Positions 27,318 to 36,048 of a stretch of DNA of 64,000 nt are shown here, piece after piece. Where the stretch lies: contig CALUUZ010000001.1 of assembly GCA_944324075.1 (NCBI GenBank), positions 186,001 through 250,000 of the forward strand, written 5' to 3'. Numbering within the stretch: position 1 is the first letter of the stretch; each line of letters opens with the position of its first letter. The position numbers and the translations under genes were made by a program. The notes below the pieces were generated by a model. It was not told where the DNA came from. It saw only the letters and a program-made list of their open reading frames with translations, and did not search any database. Origin of the DNA: Candidatus Mailhella excrementigallinarum (GTDB lineage Bacteria; Desulfobacterota; Desulfovibrionia; Desulfovibrionales; Desulfovibrionaceae).

Positions 27318-28241
27318 ATGACAATACACGTCTGCCTCTCCAGTGATGACAAATACGCCCGGCATCTGGGCGTGACCATCGCTTCCATTCTCGTCAACAA
27401 GGCACCGGAAGACGAGCTGTTTTTTCATATCCTTGATGGTGGCATTTCACGGGAAAACCGCAGCCGACTTGAAAGTCTGCAGAATCTGGCCTCATTCAAA
27501 ATCGAGTTTCTGGCCGTGGATATCTCCCTGTTCCAGAACTTTCCTCTGGATACGGATGGTCCGGCGCATGTGAGTCTGGCCACATATTACCGTATTTTAT
27601 TGCCAGAATTTTTGCCGCATATAGAGAAGATTATCTATCTGGACTGTGATGTCATATGCCGTTCCAGCCTTGCGCCGCTATATGCCGATGACATGCAGGG
27701 ATTTTCCCTCAAGGGGGCGATCGATATCGATGCGGAACGGCAATCCGCACGACTGGATATCAATCGCTATGTCTGTGCGGGAGTTCTGCTTTTCAACCTT
27801 GCGCAATGGCGGCGGCAGGATCTTGAAGCCCGCTGTCTTGCCTTTATCCGGGAACACGCGGACAAGATTATCATGCATGATCAGGACGTGCTGAATGTCA
27901 TCTGCCAGGAGAGCCTCGGCCTTCTGGACAGGACCTGGGACGCCCAGGTCTGCGGCACGCGGCAGGCCAGACTTTCCGGGTTCAACGAACTGGGCCGGAC
28001 GGCAAACATCATCCACTTCATCGGAGCCCGCAAGCCCTGGCTGCCCGGCTGCCGCGCGCCCTATAGAAAGGAATACTTCCGCTACCTCGCTCTCACCCCC
28101 TGGGCGGAGGCCGTCAGGAGCTACCGCAAGGCCTGCCTGCGGCATTTTTTCTTCCACACCCGTATTTCCCACGGCAGGAAAAAATGGTACGTCTGCGGCA
28201 TCAGAGTCTTTCAATCCCTCTGTCCGCCGCATAAAATCTGA
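27318..28241 (+). CDS. Glycosyltransferase family 8
   Basis: Retaining GT-A transferase of the LgtC/WaaI type. Seen: VCLSSDDKYARHLGVTIASI, SLATYYRILLPEFLPHIEKI, YLDCDVICRSSLAPLY with the metal-binding DxD, YVCAGVLLFNLAQWR, MHDQDVLNVIC and IIHFIGARKPWLPGC. 307 aa. GT8 enzymes often add galactose or glucose to the LPS core. No clear ribosome site precedes ATG 27318. Followed by the exporter gene after 71 bp. Confidence 0.92.
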   Translation: MTIHVCLSSDDKYARHLGVTIASILVNKAPEDELFFHILDGGISRENRSRLESLQNLASFKIEFLAVDISLFQNFPLDTDGPAHVSLATYYRILLPEFLPHIEKIIYLDCDVICRSSLAPLYADDMQGFSLKGAIDIDAERQSARLDINRYVCAGVLLFNLAQWRRQDLEARCLAFIREHADKIIMHDQDVLNVICQESLGLLDRTWDAQVCGTRQARLSGFNELGRTANIIHFIGARKPWLPGCRAPYRKEYFRYLALTPWAEAVRSYRKACLRHFFFHTRISHGRKKWYVCGIRVFQSLCPPHKI

Positions 28242-28312
28242 AGCTTATTTGACAGCGCGGCATCCGGCACTTTAAAAGAAGCTTCAGCGCCCTTTATCCA
28301 TAAAAGGTTTCC

Positions 28313-30154
28313 ATGCCCAGACCAGATATAAAAAAAGCTGTTCTCGCCAATCAGTTCGTCGTCAACTACCGCCGCATGTGGCCGTTTGTACGGCCTATCT
28401 GGCTGCCGGCGCTCCTGTCCGTTCTGATCACCATTCCCATAGGCTCGCTTGACGCCGCGATCGCCCTGTTTCTGAAGCCGTATACGGATGTGGTCGTCGT
28501 GGGCAAGGACATGTCCTCGCCCTGGTATATCCCTGTTCTGATCGTTTCCTTCACCACCGTGCAGGGACTGCTCAACTTTCTCTCCGCATATGCAAGCACC
28601 TGGGTCGGCGGCAGGCTGACGATGTCCCTGAAAAAAAGACTGTATTCAAAGCTGCTGCTTCTTGAACCCGCCTTTTTTGACAGTTCCACCTCCGGGGAAA
28701 TCATCTTCCGCTTCAACGGAGATGCGGATTTAGCCTGTGCAGGCCTGATCTCCAATCTCAAGAGCTTTCTGACCCGCATTTTCTCCTCCATCGCGCTGAT
28801 AGGCGTTCTGTTCTATAATTCATGGCAGCTTTCCATCATGGCCGTCATCATACTTTTCATCGCGGTTGCCCCGCTGGCGAAAGTCAAGCACCTGCTGAAA
28901 AGTCTGGTCTCAAAGAATGTCGTTTCCGTAACCGCCATCAATACAACCTACAATGAAACCTTTGCGGGCAACAAAACCATTACCGCATATAATCTTCAGG
29001 AATATCAGCGAACCCGTTTTTTCGATATTCTTGAAAATGTCTTCCAGCTTTCTCTGGCCATGACCCGCCGCACGGCATGGCTGTCGCCCTTCATGCATGT
29101 TGTCGTATCCATAGGGCTGGGGCTGGCCGTGGCTCTCGGCAGCTGGCTCATCGTCAACGGCACCATTTCCTCGGGCAATTTCGTTTCGTTCATCACCGCG
29201 CTGCTGATGCTCTACACACCGCTGAAGAGCGTCGGCAACAATGCCGTTGCCGTGCAGAATTCCTTTCTGGCCATTGAACGCATCTTCGACATTCTTGACC
29301 GTCCCCTGACGCTTCAGGAGCGTGAAGGCGCGGAAGAACTTCGCTCCGTGCGTTCCGGCATCACCTTTGAAAAGGTGGGCTTTTCCTACCAGCCCGGCCG
29401 CCCCGTGCTGCGGGATATCAATCTGGATGTGAAGGTTGGCGAAACTCTGGCTCTGGTGGGCAACTCCGGCGGCGGCAAGAGCACGCTGGTCAGCCTGCTG
29501 CCGCGCTTCTACGACGTGACGGAAGGAGCAGTCAGGATTGACGGCAGGGACATCCGCGACTATACGCTGCAATCCCTGCGCGCGCATATCGCTGTGGTCT
29601 TTCAGGACAACTTTCTGTTTGCGGGCACCATTCGGGAAAATATCCTGCTCGGCAACCCGGACGCCACGGACGAGGACATCGCCCGCGCGCTTGACTGCGC
29701 CTATCTCACCGACTTTGTGTCCTCCCTGCCCGACGGGATCAATACCGAAATAGGAGAGCGCGGCATCCTGCTCTCCGGCGGTCAGAAGCAGCGTGTGGCC
29801 ATTGCTCGGGCCTTTCTGAAAAATGCCCCCATCGTGGTGCTGGACGAAGCCACCTCCGCTCTGGACAACAAGTCCGAACGCGTGGTGCAGCAGGCTATCG
29901 ACAACCTGATGAGAGACAAGACCGTGTTCGTCATCGCGCACCGACTGTCCACCGTGCGCAACGCCGACCGCATCGCCGTGATCAGCGAAGGGCGGCTCGC
30001 TGAACTGGGCGCGCATGACGAGCTGATGAATCTGCCCGACGGCCTTTACCGCCGTCTGTATGAAATGCAGTTTAAAACGCCCGCTGCCCTCCCCGCCGAT
30101 ACAAGCGGGGGACACGCCCCCTCCGAACCATCCTCCGACTCCACACAGGACTGA
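28313..30154 (+). CDS. msbA: MsbA-type ABC exporter (lipid A/lipid-linked sugar flippase)
   Basis: One-chain half-transporter: an N-terminal six-helix membrane domain (about 30-310) and a C-terminal ATPase (about 350-590). Seen: GNSGGGKSTLVSLLPRFYD (Walker A), VVFQDNFLFAGTIRENILLG (Q-loop), ILLSGGQKQRVAIARAF (signature), IVVLDEATSALDNKS (Walker B) and IAHRLSTVRNADRI (H-loop). 613 aa, slightly longer than MsbA. Exports core-lipid A or a related glycolipid across the inner membrane, fitting the surface-sugar locus. The HAD gene starts 2 bp after its stop. Confidence 0.9.
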   Translation: MPRPDIKKAVLANQFVVNYRRMWPFVRPIWLPALLSVLITIPIGSLDAAIALFLKPYTDVVVVGKDMSSPWYIPVLIVSFTTVQGLLNFLSAYASTWVGGRLTMSLKKRLYSKLLLLEPAFFDSSTSGEIIFRFNGDADLACAGLISNLKSFLTRIFSSIALIGVLFYNSWQLSIMAVIILFIAVAPLAKVKHLLKSLVSKNVVSVTAINTTYNETFAGNKTITAYNLQEYQRTRFFDILENVFQLSLAMTRRTAWLSPFMHVVVSIGLGLAVALGSWLIVNGTISSGNFVSFITALLMLYTPLKSVGNNAVAVQNSFLAIERIFDILDRPLTLQEREGAEELRSVRSGITFEKVGFSYQPGRPVLRDINLDVKVGETLALVGNSGGGKSTLVSLLPRFYDVTEGAVRIDGRDIRDYTLQSLRAHIAVVFQDNFLFAGTIRENILLGNPDATDEDIARALDCAYLTDFVSSLPDGINTEIGERGILLSGGQKQRVAIARAFLKNAPIVVLDEATSALDNKSERVVQQAIDNLMRDKTVFVIAHRLSTVRNADRIAVISEGRLAELGAHDELMNLPDGLYRRLYEMQFKTPAALPADTSGGHAPSEPSSDSTQD

Positions 30155-30156
30155 CC

Positions 30157-30825
30157 ATGCCCCTGACATCCCCTTCCCGTTCCGTCCTGCTCTGGGACAT
30201 GGACGGCACCCTGATTGACAGTTCCGAAGGCATTCTCGGATGCGTGCGTCTTGCCGTGCAGGACATGGGCCTGCCGCCCGTGCCCGAAGAACGCATCAGG
30301 GAATTCATCGGTCCCCCGCTTCAGCACTCCTTTCATCACCTGTGCGGCCTGCCGGAAGCCGAAGCGCAGCGCGCCACGGACATCTACCGCGCTCACTACG
30401 CCGCGGAAGGCATCCGCAGGGCGCGCGTCTACGACGGCCTGTTCGCCGTGCTGGAACAGAGCGCAGCCATGGGCGTCCGGCATGCCGTAGCGACCAACAA
30501 GAAACAGGACGCGGCGGAAGAAGTCTGCCGCATTTTCGGGCTGGATCGCTTCATCCATGTCGTTCGCGGCAACAATACGGAAGGCTGCCGAAAAAAATCG
30601 GACATGATGCTGGAATGTCTGCGGGAATTCGGCGCGAAGCGTGAACATGCCCTGATGATCGGCGACAGTTCGTTCGATTCGCGCGGCGCGGAAGAAGCGG
30701 GCATTGACTTTCTGGCCGCGCTGTATGGTTTCGGCTTCCAAAGCCCTGATGACCTCGCGGGAACGGCTCATATCGGCATAGTGCGTTCTCCCGAAGAAGT
30801 CATGGCATTCCTGAAACACGCCTGA
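30157..30825 (+). CDS. HAD-superfamily hydrolase, phosphoglycolate-phosphatase-like
   Basis: Seen: LLWDMDGTLIDSSEG with the nucleophile Asp and acid/base Asp, HAVATNKKQDAAEEV (motif II Thr), KKSDMMLECLREF (Lys of motif III) and MIGDSSFDSRGAEEAGIDF (motif IV). A helical cap follows motif I. 222 aa, Gph/YjjG-like. Its substrate is uncertain; sugar phosphates of the surface pathway or general phosphate repair are both possible. It is coupled to the exporter gene (2-bp gap). Confidence 0.85.
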   Translation: MPLTSPSRSVLLWDMDGTLIDSSEGILGCVRLAVQDMGLPPVPEERIREFIGPPLQHSFHHLCGLPEAEAQRATDIYRAHYAAEGIRRARVYDGLFAVLEQSAAMGVRHAVATNKKQDAAEEVCRIFGLDRFIHVVRGNNTEGCRKKSDMMLECLREFGAKREHALMIGDSSFDSRGAEEAGIDFLAALYGFGFQSPDDLAGTAHIGIVRSPEEVMAFLKHA

Positions 30826-30917
30826 CCATCGCCTCCCTGCCTTTCGACACTCCGGAGAAATCCCCCCCGTCCCGGGCTGACGCCCCCGCACGCTTCGCGG
30901 AGTCTGCGACTGCCATT

Positions 30918-31092
30918 GCGTTCTGCGTTTGAAAATATCTGCCGGCCAGCCCCTGTGTTCCGGCCCGCCGGCTTCAGGCGTGAAGCCGGAGCTGCACGCC
31001 GCAAGTGAATTGCGGCGCCGGAAAGGGGGATATCGCGGCGAAGTCCCGCCCTGCCCGGCTTCGTGGAGCATTTCAACAGCGAAATGCCCCAG
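30918..31092 (+). repeat. Family B hairpin repeat, copy B1
   Basis: Fills most of the gap 30826-31241. Starts GCGTTCTGCGTTTGAAAATA, then a GCCGGCC-type stem, GCCGCAAGTGAATTGCGGC (perfect hairpin) and GAGCATTTC/GAAATGC at the end. The unit continues no gene. Confidence 0.8.
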
Positions 31093-31241
31093 TTGGCAAA
31101 ATGACGTTGTCGGCAGTCTTCAGCCGCGGCTGCTTATCATCCTGCCACGAGTTGACAGTACCGAAAGGCGGGTGCTAAAACCAGCACAGCGTTTTTAACC
31201 GCCTTCCCGCGCGGCCTTCAGGCCCTACTAAGGAGAACAGC

Positions 31242-31625
31242 ATGACGGAATCGGCTGCCACCACGATGGAAAACGTCGCCCTGACGCTCGATAACGGCGC
31301 CGTTCTGGACTTCCGGGGAAGGCTCTTTTCTGAAGCCTCCTGGTTTGACGAGGACAGCGGCGTGCTCACCCACCAGAAACTTTATGTTACGGAAGGGAAC
31401 GAACAGGTTTATTCCGTAGCCAGCGGCGCGGGCAGAACACGCAGCCGCCGGGCCTACCGCATCGCGGTTCAGGGTGATTCCTGTTCCGTTACGGACGGCA
31501 AGTCCGAAATGACCCTACCCTTCGACATGCTCATGCTGGCCGTACGCTCCCTGTGCGGGCTGGATGAAAACGCCACGCCGTCTCTTGAACTGGTGGAAGA
31601 AACCCTGCGCGCGGCCAACTGCTGA
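31242..31625 (+). CDS. Hypothetical protein, 127 aa
   Basis: Not recognised. An acidic, soluble-looking protein without signal peptide or membrane segment. AAGGAG lies 6 bp before ATG 31242, composition matches its neighbours, and a good terminator follows, so it is a real gene. Visible patterns: ALTLDNGAVLDFRGRLFSEA, WFDEDSGVLTHQKLYVTE, RSRRAYRIAVQGDSCSVT and a helical end LELVEETLRAAN. The alternation of beta-like stretches suggests a small beta-rich domain. Standing alone between two repeats, its context gives no clue. Confidence 0.8.
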   Translation: MTESAATTMENVALTLDNGAVLDFRGRLFSEASWFDEDSGVLTHQKLYVTEGNEQVYSVASGAGRTRSRRAYRIAVQGDSCSVTDGKSEMTLPFDMLMLAVRSLCGLDENATPSLELVEETLRAANC

Positions 31626-31657
31626 GACTCGACATTTCCCGATTCATACACATCTTG

Positions 31658-31682
31658 CAAGGGCGGCCGCAGGCCGCCCTTG
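31658..31682 (+). terminator. Terminator after the 127-aa gene
   Basis: CAAGGGCGGCC / GGCCGCCCTTG, a perfect 11-bp stem with a 3-nt loop, followed by TTTGTG, 33 bp after the stop. Confidence 0.8.
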
Positions 31683-31746
31683 TTTGTGACAAAACTCTTC
31701 CGGCGGAGACGGGAACCCTGCGGGTCAGACCGGCTGCCGGAAAAGC

Positions 31747-31917
31747 GCTTCAATCCGCACCGCCCCGTCCGCCGGCTGCCGAGCCGCAGAGAGGATGCAT
31801 GCGGATTGCCCTCCCTGGAGGAATGGCCCGGGAAAAGATTTCACCGGTTTGCCGGCCTGTCCAGCACACGTTCCCCCTGAAGAGGGAGATTTCAAACCAC
31901 AAAGGAATCTCTGATGA
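31747..31917 (+). repeat. Family A repeat, copy A2 (leader of the M16 peptidase)
   Basis: Near-complete copy: CTTCAATCCGCACCGCCCCG at the left, ATGCGGATTGCCCTCCCTGG in the middle, TTCCCCCTGAAGAGGGAG hairpin and TTCAAACCACAAAGGAATCT ending in CTGATGAA. The peptidase start codon is the ATG of the repeat. Confidence 0.85.
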
Positions 31918-34865
31918 AAGAATCCCCCTTGCATGCACACGGTTTCACCCTCCTGCGGGAAGAGAGACTTGAGGAGGTCGGCGGGATCGTCCGCCTCTGG
32001 AAGCATGACGTCACCGGCGCGGAGCTGCTTTCCGTTCTCAATGACGACGAAAACAAGTCCTTCGGCGTCAGTTTCCGCACTCCGCCCAAAAATTCCACCG
32101 GCGTGGCGCACATTCTGGAACACTCCGTTCTCTGCGGCTCGGAAAAATATCCGGTGAAGGAACCCTTCGTGGAGCTGCTTAAAAGTTCGCTCCAGACTTT
32201 TCTCAATGCACTGACCTTTCCGGACAAGACCTGTTACCCCGTAGCCAGCACCAATCTGCGGGATTTCTATAATCTTGTGGACGTCTATATCGACGCCGTG
32301 TTCCATCCCCGCATCGACGAGGACGTGCTGCGTCAGGAAGGGTGGCATATCGACGTGGATGAGGAAGGCCGCTGGAGCTACAAGGGTGTGGTCTTCAATG
32401 AAATGAAAGGAGTCTATTCCTCCCCGGATTCCGTGCTGATGGAAGAATCCCAGCATGCCGTCTTCCCGGACATGCTGTACAGCCTCGACTCCGGCGGCAA
32501 CCCTTCCGAGGTGCTGAACCTGAGTTATGAAGAGTTCCGCGCCTTTCACAGCGCCTATTATCATCCTTCCAACGCCCGCTTCTTCTTCTGGGGAGACGAC
32601 GATGAAGACGCCCGGCTGGCAAGGCTGGAAAGCGCCCTTTCCGGCTATGGACGCCGTGAGACGGATTCCTCCGTTCCCCTCCAGGTTCCGCGCGGCGAGG
32701 AACGCAAGCTGGAAATTCCCTATGCGGCGGCGGAAAGCGGCCATGCGGAAGAGGACAACACCCGTCAGGCCCACGTCACGATAAACTGGCTGCTCTGTGA
32801 AAGCTCCGATGTGGAAGAAATGCTGACGCTGGAAATGCTGGATCACATCCTTGCCGCTCTGCCCGGTTCTCCCCTGCGCAAGGCGCTCATGGAATCCGGT
32901 CTGGGTGACGACATTTCCGGCGCGGGACTGGAAACGGATCTGCGCCAGGCCTACTATTCCATCGGCCTGCGCTCCATCCGGCCTGAAGACGGGGACGAGG
33001 TGGAAAAACTGGTGCTTGACACCCTGGCGGAACTGGCGGAAAGCGGCATTCCGGCCAAAGCTGTGGAAGCGGCAGTGAACAGCGTGGAATTTGATCTGCG
33101 CGAAAACAATACCGGACGTTTCCCGCGCGGTCTGGCGGCCATGTTCCGCAGTCTCTCCACCTGGCTTTATGACGGCGATCCCTTCGCTCCCCTGGCATGG
33201 GAAAAACCGCTGACGAACATCAAGGCCCGCCTTGCCTCGGGAGAAAAGGTCTTTGAAAACGCCATCCGCCGTCGGCTTCTGGACAATCGCCATCGTGCCC
33301 AGGTGCTTCTGATCCCCGACAACGAACTGGCGGCCCGCCGTCAGGCCGGGGAAGACGCCAGGCTGGACGCCGCGCGCGCGGCCATGAGTGAAGCGGAAAG
33401 GCAGGCGACAGCGGAAATCTCCGCCCGGCTGCGCGAAGCGCAGGCCAGACCGGACAGCCCTGAGGCTCTTGCCTCCATTCCCACACTGGAACCGGGAGAT
33501 CTCCCGCGCGAGAACCGCAAGCTCCCCTGCGCGGAGCGGTCCGGCGCGGATGTCGAAATTCTTCTGCACGATCTGGATACCACGGGCATCATATACAGCC
33601 GCCTGCTCCTGCCGCTGGACAGCGTGCCCGCCGACCTGCTGCCTCTGCTGCCCCTCTATGCCCGCGCGCTGACCGAAGCGGGCACCAGACGGCATGACTA
33701 TGTGGAACTGGGGCTGGAACTGGCCGCCCGAACCGGCAGTCTGGATGCCTTCCCCGCTTTCCATACCCGTCTTTCCGACGCTGCCGCCCTGCCTTTTCTC
33801 GAGGTGTCGGGCAAGGCCACGGCAGACAAGGCCGGTCATCTGGCAGAGCTGATGCAGGAAATCCTCACGGACGCCGACCTTGACCACGCCGAACGCTTTA
33901 CCCAGATGGTCATGGAAGAGCGCGCCCGTCTGGAACAGAGCATCGTTCCCTCGGGACATACCCTGGTCGGAACACGGCTCGGGGGCGCGCTGTCCGCCGC
34001 CGGAGCCTATGCCGAGCTGTGCGGCGGCGTGAGCTATCTGGAATATGTCCGCGCGCTGTCTTCCCGCGTGAAAAGCGACTGGCCCGGCCTGCTGGCGGAT
34101 CTGCGCCGTCTGCACAGCCTTGCCGCTTCCCTGCCCGAAACGGCCGGCGGCTCCGGACGCGCAGCCCTCAGTCTCACCGCCGACAATGCCGTGCTGGATG
34201 CCGCGCTGCCCCTGTTCCAGACCATGGCCGACGCCCTGCCCCGCAGGACGGACGGAAACGCGGCCGGCCCTGCTCTTGTCCGCCCAGGCGCGGAAGGACT
34301 CATTGTTCCCGCGCAGGTCAACTATGTGGGACTGGGGGGCAACCTGCGCGATACGGGCTATGTCTTCCACGGTTCGGCTCTGGTAGTGCTGCGTCATCTG
34401 CGCATGGGGTATCTGTGGGATCGCGTGCGCGTTCAGGGAGGAGCCTACGGCTCCTTCATCAGTCATAACCGCGCCACAGGTTCCCTTGTCTTCCTCTCCT
34501 ACCGCGACCCCAACGTGGAACGTACGCTGGAAGTCTACCGCGGCGCGGCGGACTACCTCGGCAATCTGACCATGACAAAAACGGACGTGTCCCGCGCCGT
34601 GGTCGGAGCCATCGGCGACATGGACGCCTACATGCTGCCCGGGGCCAAGGGAGCTACGGCCATGTGGCGCAGGCTGTGCGGCGACACCGACGACATCCGT
34701 GCCCGCATCAGGGAAGAGGCTCTTTCCACCACGCTGAAGGACTTCCACGAGTTCGCCCCGTGGCTGGCCAGAGTTCTGGAAGCATCCACTCCCTGTGCGC
34801 TCGGCGGAACCGATGCGGAACACGCCGCGCGCTCGGCGGGCTGGACAGTCAGAAAGCTGCTTTAG
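31914..34865 (+). CDS. M16C zinc metallopeptidase (PreP/presequence-protease-like)
   Basis: Inverzincin of 983 aa. The zinc site is GVAHILEHSVLCGSEKYP (H66-x-x-E69-H70), with the distal Glu163 in FNEMKGVYSS. FGVSFRTPPKNSTG before and TCYPVASTNLRDFYNLVDVY after are hallmarks of the PreP/Cym1 subgroup. The second half (QVNYVGLGG, VRVQGGAYGSF, SYRDPNVERTLEVY) is the catalytically inactive domain that closes the chamber. It degrades unfolded peptides, probably in the cytoplasm, as no signal peptide is seen. The start codon and ribosome site come from repeat A2. Length is normal for the family. Confidence 0.95.
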   Translation: MKESPLHAHGFTLLREERLEEVGGIVRLWKHDVTGAELLSVLNDDENKSFGVSFRTPPKNSTGVAHILEHSVLCGSEKYPVKEPFVELLKSSLQTFLNALTFPDKTCYPVASTNLRDFYNLVDVYIDAVFHPRIDEDVLRQEGWHIDVDEEGRWSYKGVVFNEMKGVYSSPDSVLMEESQHAVFPDMLYSLDSGGNPSEVLNLSYEEFRAFHSAYYHPSNARFFFWGDDDEDARLARLESALSGYGRRETDSSVPLQVPRGEERKLEIPYAAAESGHAEEDNTRQAHVTINWLLCESSDVEEMLTLEMLDHILAALPGSPLRKALMESGLGDDISGAGLETDLRQAYYSIGLRSIRPEDGDEVEKLVLDTLAELAESGIPAKAVEAAVNSVEFDLRENNTGRFPRGLAAMFRSLSTWLYDGDPFAPLAWEKPLTNIKARLASGEKVFENAIRRRLLDNRHRAQVLLIPDNELAARRQAGEDARLDAARAAMSEAERQATAEISARLREAQARPDSPEALASIPTLEPGDLPRENRKLPCAERSGADVEILLHDLDTTGIIYSRLLLPLDSVPADLLPLLPLYARALTEAGTRRHDYVELGLELAARTGSLDAFPAFHTRLSDAAALPFLEVSGKATADKAGHLAELMQEILTDADLDHAERFTQMVMEERARLEQSIVPSGHTLVGTRLGGALSAAGAYAELCGGVSYLEYVRALSSRVKSDWPGLLADLRRLHSLAASLPETAGGSGRAALSLTADNAVLDAALPLFQTMADALPRRTDGNAAGPALVRPGAEGLIVPAQVNYVGLGGNLRDTGYVFHGSALVVLRHLRMGYLWDRVRVQGGAYGSFISHNRATGSLVFLSYRDPNVERTLEVYRGAADYLGNLTMTKTDVSRAVVGAIGDMDAYMLPGAKGATAMWRRLCGDTDDIRARIREEALSTTLKDFHEFAPWLARVLEASTPCALGGTDAEHAARSAGWTVRKLL

Positions 34866-34866
34866 G

Positions 34867-35046
34867 GCGTTTTGTTATTGAAAATATCTGCCGGCCGGGA
34901 CCCTGTGTTCTGGCCGGCAGGTTTCACGCCGCCGGAGCTATACGCCGCAAATGAATTGCGGCGACAGCGGAGAGGAGGGGGCGGCGCGGCTTCAGTCTCG
35001 CCTCGCTCGACTGAAGCAGAGCATTCATGTGACGAAATGCTCGCGG
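34867..35046 (+). repeat. Family B hairpin repeat, copy B2
   Basis: Begins GCGTTTTGTTATTGAAAATA; stems CTGCCGGCC/GGCCGGCAG, CGCCGCAAATGAATTGCGGC, GGCTTCAGTC/GACTGAAGC and a final GAGCATTC.../GAAATGCTC. It lies between the M16 peptidase and the TPR gene. Confidence 0.85.
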
Positions 35047-35142
35047 GCTGACCCGTGCCGGCGGCCATATAGAGCTTGCCCCCCGGGAACTCCTGCGGTA
35101 TTTAAACAAAGTCAGGATTAAGTCTAAAAATACGGAGCCTTC

Positions 35143-36012
35143 ATGCCCCAGCCCCCCAAATCCGCCCCGGCGTCCCCCCGGCCCCGGGGCGTCATGCTCG
35201 TCAGCACTGCCTGCATCCTTGCCGCCGTTACATTCTGTGCCGGGCTGTTCATCGGTCATCTGTTCTCTTCCGTGCGGAATGCGGCCGTCCCGGACAGGCA
35301 GGCGGCAAACGCCCCTCTCGCCGCGCAAAGCGGAGATTCCGGCCATTCGCCGGAATGGCTGGCCCATGTTGAGCAGGCCCGCAGCGCGGTGGAAAAGGAT
35401 CCTCGGGACGCCGCCGCATGGGCGCATCTGGGCAATCTGTATTTCGATGAACAGCATATTGAGGAAGCGGTAGAAGCTTATGAAAAATCTCTGGCGCTCC
35501 GCCCCGGAGATCCGGATGTTCTCACGGATCTCGGCACGATGTACCGCGCTCTCGGCAAACCGGAGGAAGCCCTGCTTCGTTTTGACGCAGCCATTGCGGC
35601 GCGCGCCGATCATCGTAACGCCCGTTTCAACCGCGGCCTGATTCTGGCTCTTGATCTCGGTCGCCCTGCGGACGGCGTGGCGGCATGGAAAGAGCTTCTC
35701 GCCCTTTATCCGGATACCGCCATGGGCGACGGCACGCCTCTGGCAGAAGCGTTCGCGCCCCTTGCCACGGACGCGGCCGCTCGTCTCGAACAGGAGAACA
35801 GAACCGGCGAGGCACTGGCCGCCTATGATGTGGCTCTGGCTGAAAAGCCGGACTTCATTCCCGCGCTCGAACGCAAGGCCGAACTGCTGAAGCGTCTGGG
35901 CCGCGCAGACGAGGCCGCTCCGCTCCTCCTCAAACTGAAAGAACTCCCCGCCCGGATTTCGCCTTCCGGCGACGCCTCCGGACATGCAGCTCCGGCGGCG
36001 GCAGGAAACTGA
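35143..36012 (+). CDS. Membrane-anchored tetratricopeptide-repeat protein
   Basis: 289 aa. A short Pro-rich cytoplasmic tail, one transmembrane helix (about 18-40, VMLVSTACILAAVTFCAGLF), then a linker and TPR units: AAWAHLGNLYFDEQHIEEAV, DVLTDLGTMYRALGKPEEAL, RNARFNRGLILALDLGRPAD and FIPALERKAELLKRLGRADE. It should sit in the inner membrane with the TPR part in the periplasm, as in CcmI/NrfG-like or assembly scaffolds. The kinase-like gene follows after 36 bp, so the two may work together. No catalytic motif. Confidence 0.85.
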   Translation: MPQPPKSAPASPRPRGVMLVSTACILAAVTFCAGLFIGHLFSSVRNAAVPDRQAANAPLAAQSGDSGHSPEWLAHVEQARSAVEKDPRDAAAWAHLGNLYFDEQHIEEAVEAYEKSLALRPGDPDVLTDLGTMYRALGKPEEALLRFDAAIAARADHRNARFNRGLILALDLGRPADGVAAWKELLALYPDTAMGDGTPLAEAFAPLATDAAARLEQENRTGEALAAYDVALAEKPDFIPALERKAELLKRLGRADEAAPLLLKLKELPARISPSGDASGHAAPAAAGN

Positions 36013-36048
36013 TCCGCCCCCCGCGGGGCAGCGTACAGGAAAACCGCC

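Noticed and set aside
31725-34823. Minus-strand open frame of 1032 codons
   Set aside because: Antisense shadow of the M16 peptidase. It has no ribosome site, no recognisable domain and a low-complexity composition typical of GC-rich antisense frames.
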